The notes beneath the pieces are model-generated. The model was not told the origin of the DNA and made no database searches. It saw only the letters and a list, made by a program, of their open reading frames with translations. Source: Cardiobacterium hominis (lineage in GTDB: Bacteria > Pseudomonadota > Gammaproteobacteria > Cardiobacteriales > Cardiobacteriaceae). Taken from it: 64,000 bases of DNA. A program made the position numbers and the translations under genes. Location: the NCBI RefSeq assembly GCF_900637305.1, contig NZ_LR134365.1, forward strand, positions 279,001 to 343,000. The letters are read 5' to 3'. Shown here in pieces: positions 42,474 to 53,586 of the stretch. Numbering within the stretch: position 1 is the first letter of the stretch; the number at the start of each line of letters is the position of its first letter.

Positions 42474-43289
42474 ATGAATCCCCCTCGCGCTGTTTTTTTC
42501 GATATTGACCGCACGCTTTACGACCATCGCCGCGATTTTGTTTCGCCCGCCAGTCTTGCGGCCATCGCTGCCTTGCGCACGCGTGGCATTGTTCCGGCGA
42601 TTGCCACCGGGCGCGGTTATGCCGCCTTGCCGCCGCGCATCGCGCAGTTGGTGGCGGCAGGCGAGATGGATTTGGTCATTTCCTGTAACGGGCAGTACAA
42701 CCGCTACGGCGCGCGCGTGCTGTCCGAACATCCTTTGCCGGTTGCCGATATTGCCTCGCTGATTGCCGCTTTCCGCGCCCGCGACTGGGAATACACGTTC
42801 GTCTCCGAGCACCACATGGCGGCGGGGCGTTCGCGCGGCAGCAGTCACCGCGTGTTGCAGGGGTATCCGTGCTACACGGTCGCGCCCGATTATTACCGCG
42901 AACACGCGGTGCATCAGCTGGTTGTGCTTGCGCCGGAGGCGGAGGAAGCGGCGTTACAGGCGATTCTCGCCGAGCACGGCGGGCGTTACCGCGCGGTGCG
43001 CAGTCATGCCAGCGCGGTGGATGTGTTTCATGCCGACGGCAGCAAGGCGCGCGGCATTAGGGACGCCTGCGCCGCGCTCGGTTTTACCCCGCAGGAGACG
43101 TTGGCGTTTGGCGACGGCTTGAACGATGTGGAGATGTTTACTGCCGTCGGCGCGGGCATTGCCATGGGTGACGCCTGCGAGGCGCTCAAGGCGGTCGCGA
43201 CGCATGTGACCGGCTCGCTGGAGGAAGATGGCATCGCCCGTGCGCTGGTGGATTTGGGCGTGCTTGCGGCGCGGGATGTCGGGCTGTAG
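42474..43289 (+). CDS. HAD superfamily Cof-type phosphatase
   Basis: 271 aa. HAD motif I FFDIDRTLYD (nucleophile Asp10 and Asp12), motif II IATGRGYA, motif III region DGSKARGI and motif IV FGDGLNDVEMF, with a type C2B cap between about residues 85 and 190 (Cof/YbiV-like). Hydrolyses sugar phosphates or similar small substrates; specific role unknown. Start MNPPRAVFF at 42474, preceded by a GAGG box; not coupled to ubiA. Confidence 0.9.
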   Translation: MNPPRAVFFDIDRTLYDHRRDFVSPASLAAIAALRTRGIVPAIATGRGYAALPPRIAQLVAAGEMDLVISCNGQYNRYGARVLSEHPLPVADIASLIAAFRARDWEYTFVSEHHMAAGRSRGSSHRVLQGYPCYTVAPDYYREHAVHQLVVLAPEAEEAALQAILAEHGGRYRAVRSHASAVDVFHADGSKARGIRDACAALGFTPQETLAFGDGLNDVEMFTAVGAGIAMGDACEALKAVATHVTGSLEEDGIARALVDLGVLAARDVGL

Positions 43290-43365
43290 GCCGCCGTCTG
43301 CGCGGTATGGATTGCACCGGCGAAGCGGCTATAATGCGCGCCGTTTTCTAATCTTCATATAAATC

Positions 43366-44736
43366 ATGACGCAACTGCTAAAACACGTTTATATCGAGAC
43401 GCATGGCTGCCAGATGAACGAATACGATTCATCGAAAATGCTCGCCGTGCTCAAAGTGTCGCACGGCATCACGCCGGTCGATACGCCGGAGGAGGCGGAT
43501 ATCCTTCTGCTCAACACCTGCTCCATCCGCGAAAAGGCGCAGGAAAAAGTCTTTTCGCAAATCGGCCGCTGGAAACCGCTCAAGGACGCCAAACCGCACG
43601 TGATTATTGCGGTCGGCGGTTGCGTCGCCTCGCAGGAAGGCGAGGAGCTGCGCCGCCGCGCGCCTGCGGTCGATGTGGTTTTCGGGCCGCAGACGCTGCA
43701 CCGCCTGCCCAACCTCATCAGCGAGGCGCAGGAAAAACGCGACGGCGTGGTCGATGTGTCCTTCCCGGAAATCGAGAAATTTGACCACCTGCCCGAACCG
43801 CGCGCCGAAGGGCCGACCGCGTTTGTTTCCGTCATGGAAGGCTGCTCCAAATACTGCACCTTCTGCGTCGTGCCGTACACGCGCGGCGAGGAAGTCAGCC
43901 GCCCGTTTGACGACGTCATCGCCGAATGCGCCTCGCTTGCCGCGCAGGGCGTGCGCGAAATCAACCTGCTCGGCCAGAACGTGAACGCCTACCGCGGCGC
44001 GCTCTTTGACGGCGGCACCGCCGACCTGGCGCTGCTCATCGAATACGTCGCCGCCATTGACGGCATTGACCGCGTGCGCTTCACTACCTCGCATCCGGTG
44101 GAATTCACCGACAATCTGATTGAAGTCTATCGCCGCGTGCCGCAGCTGGTCAGCCATTTGCACCTGCCGGTGCAGAGCGGCTCGGACAAAGTGCTGGCGC
44201 TGATGAAACGCGGCCACAAGGCGGCGCAGTACAAGGAAAAACTGGCGCGGTTGCGCGAAATTCGCCCCAACATCAGCTTCTCCTCCGACTTCATCGTCGG
44301 CTTCCCCGGCGAAGAAGACGCCGATTTCGAGGCGACGATGCAGTTGATTGAAGACGTCTTCTACGACACCTCCTTCAGCTTCATTTACAGCCCGCGCCCC
44401 GGCACCCCGGCGGCGGCCATGCCCGACCGCATCCCGATGGACGTGAAAAAGGCGCGGCTTGCCCGCTTGCAGGCGCGCATCTTGCAGATGGCCGCGCAGA
44501 TTTCCGCCGACATGGTCGGCAGCGAGCAGTGGGTGCTGGTCGACGGCGTCTCCAAAAAGAACGACAAAGAAGTCTGCGGACGCACCGAGAACAACCGCGT
44601 CGTCAATTTCCAGGCGCCGCACGCACTCATTGGCCGCTTCGCCAAAGTGCAAATCACCGCCGCCTATAAAAACTCGTTGCGTGGCCGCCTGATAGAAGCA
44701 GAAAGCCAGCGCGCCCCGCAGCGTTACAGCGCATAA
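43366..44736 (+). CDS. miaB: tRNA-2-methylthio-N6-dimethylallyladenosine synthase MiaB
   Basis: 456 aa radical SAM methylthiotransferase acting on i6A37 of tRNA. Three N-terminal cysteines of the auxiliary cluster ([24 protein letters not shown]) and the radical [11 protein letters not shown] (CxxxCxxC) are present, with GQNVNAYRG and a C-terminal TRAM domain (about residues 385-450). Ribosome binding is weak. It starts the conserved miaB-phoH-ybeY cluster, followed 4 bases later by phoH. Confidence 0.96.
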   Translation: MTQLLKHVYIETHGCQMNEYDSSKMLAVLKVSHGITPVDTPEEADILLLNTCSIREKAQEKVFSQIGRWKPLKDAKPHVIIAVGGCVASQEGEELRRRAPAVDVVFGPQTLHRLPNLISEAQEKRDGVVDVSFPEIEKFDHLPEPRAEGPTAFVSVMEGCSKYCTFCVVPYTRGEEVSRPFDDVIAECASLAAQGVREINLLGQNVNAYRGALFDGGTADLALLIEYVAAIDGIDRVRFTTSHPVEFTDNLIEVYRRVPQLVSHLHLPVQSGSDKVLALMKRGHKAAQYKEKLARLREIRPNISFSSDFIVGFPGEEDADFEATMQLIEDVFYDTSFSFIYSPRPGTPAAAMPDRIPMDVKKARLARLQARILQMAAQISADMVGSEQWVLVDGVSKKNDKEVCGRTENNRVVNFQAPHALIGRFAKVQITAAYKNSLRGRLIEAESQRAPQRYSA

Positions 44737-44740
44737 ATCC

Positions 44741-45727
44741 ATGAGTGAAAAACATACTTTGGCCTTCCAGCTCGCCCCGCAAGACCAGACCCGCCTCGGC
44801 GAGCTGGTCGGGCAGCTAAACGCGCATTTGCGCCTGATTGAAGAACAACTGCACGTGCAGATTGGCAACCGCGGGCATCTCTTTCAAGTGGAGGGCGACG
44901 AGGGACGCTGCGCCCAGGCACGTTTCGTCATCGAAAACCTCTACGCCCAGACCGGCAGCGGCGTGCTGAACGCCGACGACGTCCACCTCGCCCTGCGCGA
45001 TGCCGGCGCGACCCTTGCCGGAGAAATCGCCGCGCGCGACGAGGGCAAGGACATCCGCATCGAAACACGGCGCGGCACCATCAGCGGGCGCGGTTCCAAC
45101 CAGCGCCGTTACCTGCGCCGCATCTTTGAGCACGCTGTCAATTTCGGCATCGGCCCGGCCGGTACCGGCAAGACCTATCTCGCCGTCGCCGCCGCCGTTT
45201 CCTATCTCGCCGAAGACAAAGTGCGCAAACTGGTGCTGGTGCGCCCGGCGGTGGAAGCGGGCGAACGCCTCGGCTTCCTTCCCGGCGACATGACGCAAAA
45301 GGTTGACCCCTACCTGCGCCCGCTCTACGACGCGCTGAACGACATGCTCGGCGGCGAGCGGGTCGCCAAACTGATGGAGCGCGGCGTTATCGAAATCGCG
45401 CCGCTCGCCTTCATGCGCGGCCGCACCCTGAACGACGCCTTCATCATCCTTGATGAGGCGCAAAACACCACCGTTGAGCAGATGAAAATGTTTCTGACCC
45501 GCCTCGGTTTCGGCTCGACGGCGGTCATCACCGGCGACGCGACACAAATCGACCTGCCGAAAGGCACAATGAGCGGCCTGAAACACGCCGCGCGCATCCT
45601 CGAAGGCGTGGACGGCATCTCCTTCACCCGCTTTGCCGCGCAGGACGTAGTGCGCCACCCGCTGGTGCAGCGCATCGTTGAAGCCTACGCCGCCGCCGAA
45701 CAACCAACAGACCATCCGACAACATGA
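44741..45727 (+). CDS. ybeZ: PhoH-like ATPase YbeZ
   Basis: 328 aa. P-loop ATPase of the PhoH family: Walker A GPAGTGKT (about residues 136-143), [12 protein letters not shown], Walker [13 protein letters not shown] and [10 protein letters not shown]. Partner of YbeY in RNA metabolism. Its stop overlaps the ybeY start by 4 bases. Confidence 0.94.
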   Translation: MSEKHTLAFQLAPQDQTRLGELVGQLNAHLRLIEEQLHVQIGNRGHLFQVEGDEGRCAQARFVIENLYAQTGSGVLNADDVHLALRDAGATLAGEIAARDEGKDIRIETRRGTISGRGSNQRRYLRRIFEHAVNFGIGPAGTGKTYLAVAAAVSYLAEDKVRKLVLVRPAVEAGERLGFLPGDMTQKVDPYLRPLYDALNDMLGGERVAKLMERGVIEIAPLAFMRGRTLNDAFIILDEAQNTTVEQMKMFLTRLGFGSTAVITGDATQIDLPKGTMSGLKHAARILEGVDGISFTRFAAQDVVRHPLVQRIVEAYAAAEQPTDHPTT

Positions 45728-46209
45728 GCCTGACTATCGACTACCAGACCGAAGAACTCGGCAACGACGAACGTTTCCCGAGTGAAAAACGCCTGCAACG
45801 CTGGCTGGAAACCGCGCGCGCAACACTTGCCATCGAAGAAGCGCTGGAACTGACCATCCGCCTCGTTGATAACGACGAAATGCAGGAATTAAACCGCGAA
45901 TACCGCGGCAAGGACTACCCGACCAACGTCCTCTCCTTCCCCTGCGATTGGGACTTGCCGGAAGAACCGCGCCTCTTGGGCGACGTGGTCATCGCCGCCG
46001 CCGTCGTCAACCGCGAAGCCAAAGAACAGAAAAAAACGATGGAAGCGCACTGGGCGCACATCGTCATTCACGGCTTCCTGCACCTTCTCGGCTACGACCA
46101 CATCGAAGACGCCGACGCGGAAAAAATGGAAAACACCGAGCGCAACATCCTCGCCCAGCTGGGCTACGCCGACCCCTACGCGGAAACACCCGCACCGGTT
46201 GAGAGCTGA
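45724..46209 (+). CDS. ybeY: rRNA maturation factor / endoribonuclease YbeY
   Basis: 161 aa single-strand endoribonuclease of the UPF0054 family, for 16S rRNA 3'-end processing and ribosome quality control. Zinc site [11 protein letters not shown] (HxxxHxxxxxH), preceded by the conserved [18 protein letters not shown] and LGDVVIA. Overlaps ybeZ by 4 bases. The corC/lnt genes that often follow are absent; DUF808 comes next, 2 bases on. Confidence 0.95.
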   Translation: MSLTIDYQTEELGNDERFPSEKRLQRWLETARATLAIEEALELTIRLVDNDEMQELNREYRGKDYPTNVLSFPCDWDLPEEPRLLGDVVIAAAVVNREAKEQKKTMEAHWAHIVIHGFLHLLGYDHIEDADAEKMENTERNILAQLGYADPYAETPAPVES

Positions 46210-46211
46210 GC

Positions 46212-47099
46212 ATGGCTGCCGGATTCTTTGCACTCCTGGACGACGTCGCCTCCCTGCTGGATGACGTCGCGGCGATGACCAAAGTCGCCACCAAAAAAAC
46301 CGCAGGCGTGCTTGGCGACGATTTGGCGCTCAATGCCAACCAGCTCACCGGCATCCAGGCAAGCCGCGAACTGCCGATTATCTGGGCGGTAAGCAAAGGC
46401 TCGCTGCTTAACAAGGCGATTATCGTCCCCGCAGCCTTTCTCCTGAGCGCCTTTCTGCCCGCCGCCGTGCCGCTGGTACTGATGATTGGCGGCGCCTACC
46501 TGTGCTACGAAGGCGTCGAAAAAATCCTGCACCGCCTGCTGCATCGCGGCGAAGAACACGCGGCTGAAACCGCTGATAACCGCGACCCGGCGCAAGTCGA
46601 ACAAGAAAAAATCCGCGCCGCCATCCGCACCGACTTCATCCTCTCGCTGGAAATCATCGTCATCGCGCTGGCGAGCTTCGTCGGCAAACCGCTCCTGATC
46701 CAAATCCTCGGCCTGATTGCCGTCGCGCTGATTCTCACCGCGGCGGTGTACGGCGTGGTCGCGCTGATTGTGAAAATGGACGACCTCGGCCTCTACTGGG
46801 CGGCGCGACAAAACCGCCTGCTGCAAATGGCGGGGCGGGCGCTGCTGTGGTTTGCGCCGAAACTGCTGAAAGCGCTGTCGGTAGCGGGCACGGCGGCAAT
46901 GTTTATCGTCGGCGGCCATCTCTGGGTCGAAAACATCGCTTCATTGCACCATCTGGCGCAACACTGGACGCAAGGCTTGGGCGGATTTAGCGCCTGGTGG
47001 GTCGATGCCGCGTTCTCCGTCGGCGTGGGTAGCATCGTTGGCCTTGCGCTCTATGCGGGCGTTGTTGTCGTGCAAAAACTCCTTAAACGTCAATGCTAA
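46212..47099 (+). CDS. DUF808 (YedI-like) inner-membrane protein
   Basis: 295 aa. Typical start GFFALLDDVASLLDDVAAMTK with KTAGVLGDDLALNANQ, followed by helices around residues 70-90, 140-185 and 235-290 and the GGAYLCYEGVEKI and GGHLWVENI segments that are conserved in DUF808. Function unknown. It begins 2 bases after ybeY and probably shares its transcript. Confidence 0.9.
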   Translation: MAAGFFALLDDVASLLDDVAAMTKVATKKTAGVLGDDLALNANQLTGIQASRELPIIWAVSKGSLLNKAIIVPAAFLLSAFLPAAVPLVLMIGGAYLCYEGVEKILHRLLHRGEEHAAETADNRDPAQVEQEKIRAAIRTDFILSLEIIVIALASFVGKPLLIQILGLIAVALILTAAVYGVVALIVKMDDLGLYWAARQNRLLQMAGRALLWFAPKLLKALSVAGTAAMFIVGGHLWVENIASLHHLAQHWTQGLGGFSAWWVDAAFSVGVGSIVGLALYAGVVVVQKLLKRQC

Positions 47100-47224
47100 A
47101 GCGGATACTGTCGCGCATGTGCAACAGCGCCGGTGAAAGTGCTTGCTTTTCGGTTACGATAATGTATGATTGTTCACCTTAACGGAAGTTAATCCCTTTT
47201 AACCAAACCTCTATGGAGATACCT
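47100..47224 (+). promoter_or_regulatory. Promoter region of the TbpB-like lipoprotein
   Basis: TTGCTT and TATGAT with a 16-base spacer around 47142-47169, then a GGAGA ribosome binding site at 47215-47219. GATAATGTATGATTGTTC bears only partial likeness to a Fur box. Confidence 0.45.
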
Positions 47225-48427
47225 ATGCAACGGAAAATGATGAAACCGCAATGGATGCTGTCCATGCTTAGCATCGCCTTGCTCAGCGCCTGCGGTAGCG
47301 ACACCATCGTCGGTGAAGATCACCACATCGGCTTCCTGACCCCGCCGGCCAGTCAGGATGGTAAAGAAGACGAGAAAAAAGGCACGCCGCCGAAACAAAT
47401 CGACAGAACCGATCCCGCGATTAACCGCTTCCTCACCGAGGGGCAGGATGGTATTGGTCAGCAACTGAGCCCGACCGTCGTCTCCGTGGATAACAACAGC
47501 AACGGTAAAATTGACAATACCGACCGCCTCGCTTTTGACCAACCGGGTATCGTTAGTGAAATTTGTGCGAAGAGCAAATGTAAAGGACTAATAACGAATA
47601 ATAATAACGGAAATAATAACAATAATAACAATAATAACAATAATGATGACGACAAAACTGATCCAATGATGATGTTGGACGTCAATAGCGTCTATCACAC
47701 CATTTTCTCTTTTGGCACTATCGATGGTAACTCTGAAATTCCGAAAGATGCCGGTATCAGCAAAATTACCCGCAAACGTGTCAATGGCGAATTACAGGAT
47801 TACGGTGGCTCTATCGGTCGCGAATTCAACGAAGTGTTGCTCTTTGCGAACCCGGTACTGGTACAAAACAAACAGCAATATCTGTCCTCTTATATGCGTA
47901 GCCCTGCTGCCGCGGGTTGGAGCTATCAAACTTTCGGCAGCTTCTTCGGCGGCGCCAACGGTGGCTATCTGAAAAACCGCCGTGACGTATTGCTCGGTTA
48001 TCAAAGCATTGGTCGTCCGACCAAAGCCAGTGAAATGCCGACTCGTGACGGCGCAGATTACACCGGTATCACCCATGCTTACTACAACTCGGCGCAAGTC
48101 ACCGCGCATAACAAAATCCATGCCGATTTTGGCGCACGTACCTTGAGCTATGAAACGACGGATACTTCTGTCCTGCACACCTTCGGCGCATTTGGCCACG
48201 TGATTGAAGATCGCCCTGACCTCAACCTGAACGGTGCGGCTTCTTGGGCAGAAGGCACGGCTGATTTCAATGGTACGATGAAAGCGGCTAATGGTCTCTC
48301 TGGTGAAATGAAAGGCCGTTTCTATGGCCCGGCTGCTGAAGAAATTGGTGGTGTCTATGGTCTGAGCGGTCAAGATACTAACGGCGAAGCGGTTCACTAT
48401 GTGGGCGGTTTCGGCGGCAGACGTTAA
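47225..48427 (+). CDS. TbpB-like (Slam-type) surface lipoprotein with poly-Asn linker
   Basis: 400 aa. Lipoprotein signal with lipobox LLSAC at about residues 19-23. A polar linker (residues 125-140) reads N4-G-N11-D3, encoded by a repeat (47597-47653). A C-terminal eight-strand beta-barrel has GTADFNGTMKAANGLSGEMK and GRFYGPAAEEIGGVYGL, the signature of the transferrin-binding-protein B/factor-H-binding-type barrel, ending AVHYVGGFGG. Such lipoproteins are moved to the cell surface by Slam proteins and bind host ligands; none of the partner genes is in this window. Ligand unknown. Confidence 0.8.
   Translation: MQRKMMKPQWMLSMLSIALLSACGSDTIVGEDHHIGFLTPPASQDGKEDEKKGTPPKQIDRTDPAINRFLTEGQDGIGQQLSPTVVSVDNNSNGKIDNTDRLAFDQPGIVSEICAKSKCKGLITNNNNGNNNNNNNNNNNDDDKTDPMMMLDVNSVYHTIFSFGTIDGNSEIPKDAGISKITRKRVNGELQDYGGSIGREFNEVLLFANPVLVQNKQQYLSSYMRSPAAAGWSYQTFGSFFGGANGGYLKNRRDVLLGYQSIGRPTKASEMPTRDGADYTGITHAYYNSAQVTAHNKIHADFGARTLSYETTDTSVLHTFGAFGHVIEDRPDLNLNGAASWAEGTADFNGTMKAANGLSGEMKGRFYGPAAEEIGGVYGLSGQDTNGEAVHYVGGFGGRR
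47597..47653 (+). repeat. In-frame (AATAATAAC)n microsatellite encoding poly-Asn
   Basis: Nine-base unit AATAATAAC, three full copies plus two codons (47612-47644), preceded by four Asn codons and a Gly, followed by Asp codons. Units are multiples of 3, so copy change alters linker length without frameshift. Confidence 0.85.
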
Positions 48428-48444
48428 TCGTTCTGCGCATAAAG

Positions 48445-48472
48445 AAAAAGGCGGGATTTCCCGCCTTTTTTG
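48445..48472 (+). terminator. Terminator after TbpB-like lipoprotein gene
   Basis: AAAGGCGGGA and TCCCGCCTTT stem with a run of six T. Confidence 0.85.
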
Positions 48473-48485
48473 TATTTCCGTGAAT

Positions 48486-48782
48486 TCAATCTTTAGGCAA
48501 GACAATCTTCGCCTGCTCCGCATTGCGGCGATAAAACACGGCAATATGGCCAATCTTCTGCACGAATTCGGCGTGATGCGTTTGCGCAATATGGTCAATC
48601 ATTTCTGCCTGAATATCGTCGGCAATATTGCCGAGCTTGACCTTGATGAGCTCGTGACTGTCCAGGGCGCGATTGACTTCCCGATCGACCCCTTCGCTAA
48701 TCCCGTTGGCACCGATTAACACCACGGGATGAAGATGATGCGCCTGAGCTTTCAAAAAACGGATTTGGTTTTTGCTTAACAT
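48486..48782 (-). CDS. yhbY: Ribosome assembly RNA-binding protein YhbY
   Basis: 98 aa CRM-domain protein that binds pre-50S particles. LSKNQIRFLKAQAHHLHPVV, LIGANGISEGVDREVNRAL and ELIKVKLGN are conserved. Start at MLSKNQ (48782). Divergent from rlmE, 37 bases apart, the same arrangement as in E. coli and its relatives. Confidence 0.94.
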   Translation of the reverse strand: MLSKNQIRFLKAQAHHLHPVVLIGANGISEGVDREVNRALDSHELIKVKLGNIADDIQAEMIDHIAQTHHAEFVQKIGHIAVFYRRNAEQAKIVLPKD

Positions 48783-48819
48783 TTTTATATCCTGTTGAAT
48801 TTCCGCGTATGGTAAGACA

Positions 48820-49446
48820 ATGGCACGCAGCAAAACAAGTCAGCGCTGGCTGAAAGAACATTTCAACGATATTTATGTGCAGAAGGCGCAGCAGGAGGGT
48901 TACCGCTCGCGCGCCGTGTACAAACTGATGGAAATTCAGGAAAAAGACCGCCTGATTCGCCCCGGCATGGTGGTGGTGGAGCTTGGCGCGGCGCCGGGCG
49001 GCTGGTCGCAGTATGTGGCGCAATGTCTCGGCGGGCGCGGGCGGATGATTGCGCTCGATATTTTGCCGATGGACGCGCTGCCAGACGTCACTTTCATTCT
49101 GGGCGACTTCCGCGAGCAGGCGGTGTTGGACGCGCTTTATGCGGAGCTTGGCGACAGCGCGGTCAATCTTGTGATTTCCGATATGGCCCCCAATACTAGC
49201 GGGGTACGCAGTGTGGATCAGGCGAAAAGCATGTATTTGGTGGAGCTCGCGCTGGACTTCGCGCAAAGCCGCCTTGCAGCGGGTGGAGATTTCTTAACAA
49301 AGATTTTCCACGGTCCCGGTTTTGATACACTACTGCGCTCTTTGAAAAGCCAATTTTTGACTGTGCAGACGCGCAAGCCCGAAGCCTCGCGCGCGCGCAG
49401 TCAGGAAACGTATCTGCTGGCACGCGGGTTCAAACGCCAGCATTAA
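48820..49446 (+). CDS. rlmE: 23S rRNA (uridine-2'-O-)-methyltransferase RlmE
   Basis: 208 aa FtsJ/RrmJ methyltransferase acting on U2552. SAM motif [13 protein letters not shown] at about residues 50-62; catalytic K-D-K-E contexts [27 protein letters not shown] and ETYLLARGF. Heads rlmE-ftsH-folP. Confidence 0.96.
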   Translation: MARSKTSQRWLKEHFNDIYVQKAQQEGYRSRAVYKLMEIQEKDRLIRPGMVVVELGAAPGGWSQYVAQCLGGRGRMIALDILPMDALPDVTFILGDFREQAVLDALYAELGDSAVNLVISDMAPNTSGVRSVDQAKSMYLVELALDFAQSRLAAGGDFLTKIFHGPGFDTLLRSLKSQFLTVQTRKPEASRARSQETYLLARGFKRQH

Positions 49447-49462
49447 ATATGAGGATAACATT

Positions 49463-51384
<1,922 letters not shown>

Positions 51385-51385
<1 letters not shown>

Positions 51386-52215
51386 TGCGTTGCGGCCGCT
51401 TCACGCTCGACCTGAGCCATACCAACCTGATGGGCGTGCTGAACAGCACGCCCGATTCATTTTCCGACGGCGGCGCCTGGCTTGACCCAGCCCGCGCCAT
51501 CGCCCACGCGCGACACATGATTGCCGCAGGCGCGGACATTCTCGACATCGGCGCCGAATCCACCCGTCCCGGCGCGCGCGAAGTCCCGGCAGACGAAGAA
51601 ATCGCCCGCCTCACCCCCATCGTGCAAGCGCTGGTTGCCGACGGCCAGCGCCCCGTCTCCATCGACAGCAAAAAAACCGCGGTGATGGCGGCGATGCTCG
51701 AACTGGGCGTGGACCTCATCAACGACGTCCACGGCCTCGAAGACGACGGCGCGCTGGCGCTGCTCGCCCGCTACCCGAACGTCGCCATCTGCCTGATGCA
51801 CATGCGCGGCATGCCCGACACCATGCAGGACAACACCGACTACGCCGACGTCGTCGCCGAAGTGGATGCCTACCTGCAAGCGCGCGTCGCCGCCTGCCTT
51901 GCGGCGGGGATCGCCGCCGAGCGCCTCATCCTCGACCCCGGCTTTGGCTTTGGCAAAACCCCGGCGCAAAACATGGCGCTGGTACGCGAATGCCGCCGCT
52001 TCAAACACGGACGTTACCCGGTGCTGCTTGGCGTCTCGCGCAAATCCACCATCGGCCACTACCTTGGCGACGCCCCGGTTGGCGAACGCCTGCACGGCAG
52101 CGTAACCCTCGCCGCGCTCGCCGCCTGGCAGGGCGCGGACATCGTGCGCGTCCACGACGTCGCCGCCACCCGCGACGCCTTGCGCATCACCACTGCCTTG
52201 CGCGCGCCGGGCTAA
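51385..52215 (+). CDS. folP: Dihydropteroate synthase
   Basis: 276 aa TIM-barrel enzyme joining pterin pyrophosphate and p-aminobenzoate. MGVLNSTPDSFSDGG, DIGAESTRPGA, SIDSKK, NDVHGLED, LDPGFGFGKT and GVSRKSTIG are all present, that is, an unbroken sulfonamide-target site. ATG overlaps the ftsH TGA by one base (TGATG). The usual next gene glmM is not here; instead a terminator and an IS remnant follow. Confidence 0.96.
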
Positions 52216-52273
52216 CGCATTGTGAATGTTATTCAAGCAGGATAACGGTGCTACAAACCATCGTGGCTATAAG

Positions 52274-52301
52274 AGAAAACCCGCATAACTGCGGGTTTTC
52301 T
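52274..52301 (+). terminator. Terminator after folP
   Basis: AAAACCCGCA and TGCGGGTTTT stem around TAAC with a trailing T run. Confidence 0.85.
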
Positions 52302-52305
52302 TTTC

Positions 52306-52691
52306 GGCGTAATGGACAAAATAGGTGTTTTTTTCGAGACGTAACGCTCTAATGGACAAAATAGGTGTTTTTAGGCCGTCTCCTTTGCGAAATAATTTTT
52401 TATAAACCGTGGCTTACTATCCTTTTTCAAGCCCCGATGGCACCGCAAAAGCTGCTTCATTTCGCTGAATTTTCCTTCCAGCAAATTGGTCGTATTTGGG
52501 ATGCACAGCTCGGAAAAACGCTCGCAGGTAAACAACCATGGCAGATGCCGTTTCAGGCTGTTGTAGGCGGTGCGCAGGCGCTTATGTGTGTAGTGTGAGT
52601 GGCCTGTTTTCTCGTTCACACTGCGTTCGTTCAGGAAGGCGGCGTACTGCTCGTACCAGCGCTTGAGTGCCGCTTCAAACGCCGCCTGAGT
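52306..52691. mobile_element. Truncated IS (mutator-type, Zn-ribbon variant) with duplicated end
   Basis: Same element as at 59202-60222 but only the right third survives. Two copies of its end, TAATGGACAAAATAGGTG, lie at 52310 and 52350, 40 bases apart; the outer one is GGCGTAATGGACAAA as in the complete element. Similarity to the complete copy stops at about 52691 at the junction with rluE. Confidence 0.85.
52371..52690 (-). pseudogene. Transposase C-terminal fragment
   Basis: About 106 codons, nearly identical to the last third of the transposase at 59217-60201 (FEAALKRWYEQYA, HSHYTHKRL, NTTNLLEGKFSEMKQL). Lacks the two upstream catalytic acidic residues; cannot be active. Confidence 0.88.
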
Positions 52692-53016
52692 GCACTTCGG
52701 CGGGCAGCGTCTTGCGCGCCGTCTGCGCCTTCTTGTCCTTCAGCCACACCCCGGCGCGCAACTGTACGAGTGCCGCTTCATCCGCCTCACCTTCCACCTG
52801 CACCCAGTAGCGCTTCGCCAGCTTGAAACGCGGGTCGGCGATACGCGCCTGCAAGCGGCCATCGTCGGTGAGCACGACCAGTCCCTCGCTGTCAAAATCC
52901 AGCAGTCCCGCCGGATAGACGTTCGGCACATCCACATAATCGGCGAGCGTCGCCCGCCCGGATTTGTCGGTGAACTGGCATAGCACGTTAAACGGCTTGT
53001 TCAGCAAAATCAGCAT
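52675..53016 (-). pseudogene. rluE: 23S rRNA pseudouridine synthase RluE, truncated
   Basis: The first about 108 codons read as RluE: LILLNKPFNVLCQFTDKSGR, VYPAGLLDFDSEGLVVLTDDG (catalytic Asp in GLLDFDSEGL, where most RluE have GRLDRDSEGL), RYWVQVEG, then TLPAE. After that the reading runs into the IS remnant (junction about 52691) and stops after HSGGV, losing roughly half of the catalytic domain. The start follows GGAGGG. In E. coli the enzyme modifies U2457. Confidence 0.88.
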
Positions 53017-53026
53017 TATCCCTCCG

Positions 53027-53062
53027 CACAAAAAAACGGGCGGCATTGTACGCTGCCGCCCG
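53027..53062 (-). terminator. Terminator after DUF302 gene
   Basis: CGGGCGGCA and TGCCGCCCG stem with seven T on the minus strand. Confidence 0.75.
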
Positions 53063-53100
53063 CCAAGCGGGATAAATCCCGGCCCCGCCAAGCGGGGCAT
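53063..53100. repeat. CGCCAAGCGGGATAAA repeat, related to the 28-bp minisatellite
   Basis: CCGCCAAGCGGGATAAATCC followed by CCCCGCCAAGCGGGGC. The complement TTTATCCCGCTTGGCGG matches the core TTTATCTCGCTTGGCG of units at 56497-56658. Confidence 0.6.
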
Positions 53101-53110
53101 TTTCTGGGTT

Positions 53111-53560
53111 TTACGGTTGCACGGCGACGGTCGCGCGTATCAGTTTTTCCGCGTTAGCGAGGGTGTTTTCCACGGCGCTGTACGGGGTGTTGCTGCGCGC
53201 TACCACTTGTTCGGCACTGTTCAGCAGCACCTGCACTTTGCCGTCGTTCTCGGTAATAAGCACTTTCAGCGGCAGTTGCAGGGCGAGGGTCGGGTCGTTT
53301 TGCATCAGCGGCGTACCGGCTTTGGGCGAACCGTAGATGAGGACAGTCGCGGGCTGCATGTCGAGTCCTGCCTCTTTCGCCGCCGCCTGATGGTCGATGC
53401 GGGCGAAGAGGGTCATGCCTTTTTCCTGGATGGCGGTTTCCAGGGCGGTGACGGTGGCGGCGAAGTCGTAACGGCTGTCAATGGTCAGCGGTGCGTTTTG
53501 TGCGAGGGCGGCAGTGGCAAGCATGGGCAGGGTGAGAAGGAAACGGCGGATGAGGGTCAT
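53111..53560 (-). CDS. DUF302 secreted protein
   Basis: 149 aa. Signal peptide to AALAQ (residue about 21), then a DUF302 domain: DFAATVTALETAIQEKGMTLFARIDH, ATVLIYGSPKAGTPLMQ and LPLKVLI. DUF302 proteins are small periplasmic or cytosolic proteins of unknown function. Start MTLIRRFLL at 53560. Confidence 0.85.
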   Translation of the reverse strand: MTLIRRFLLTLPMLATAALAQNAPLTIDSRYDFAATVTALETAIQEKGMTLFARIDHQAAAKEAGLDMQPATVLIYGSPKAGTPLMQNDPTLALQLPLKVLITENDGKVQVLLNSAEQVVARSNTPYSAVENTLANAEKLIRATVAVQP

Positions 53561-53586
53561 GGGGGTTCCTGTGATTGGCATGGGGG

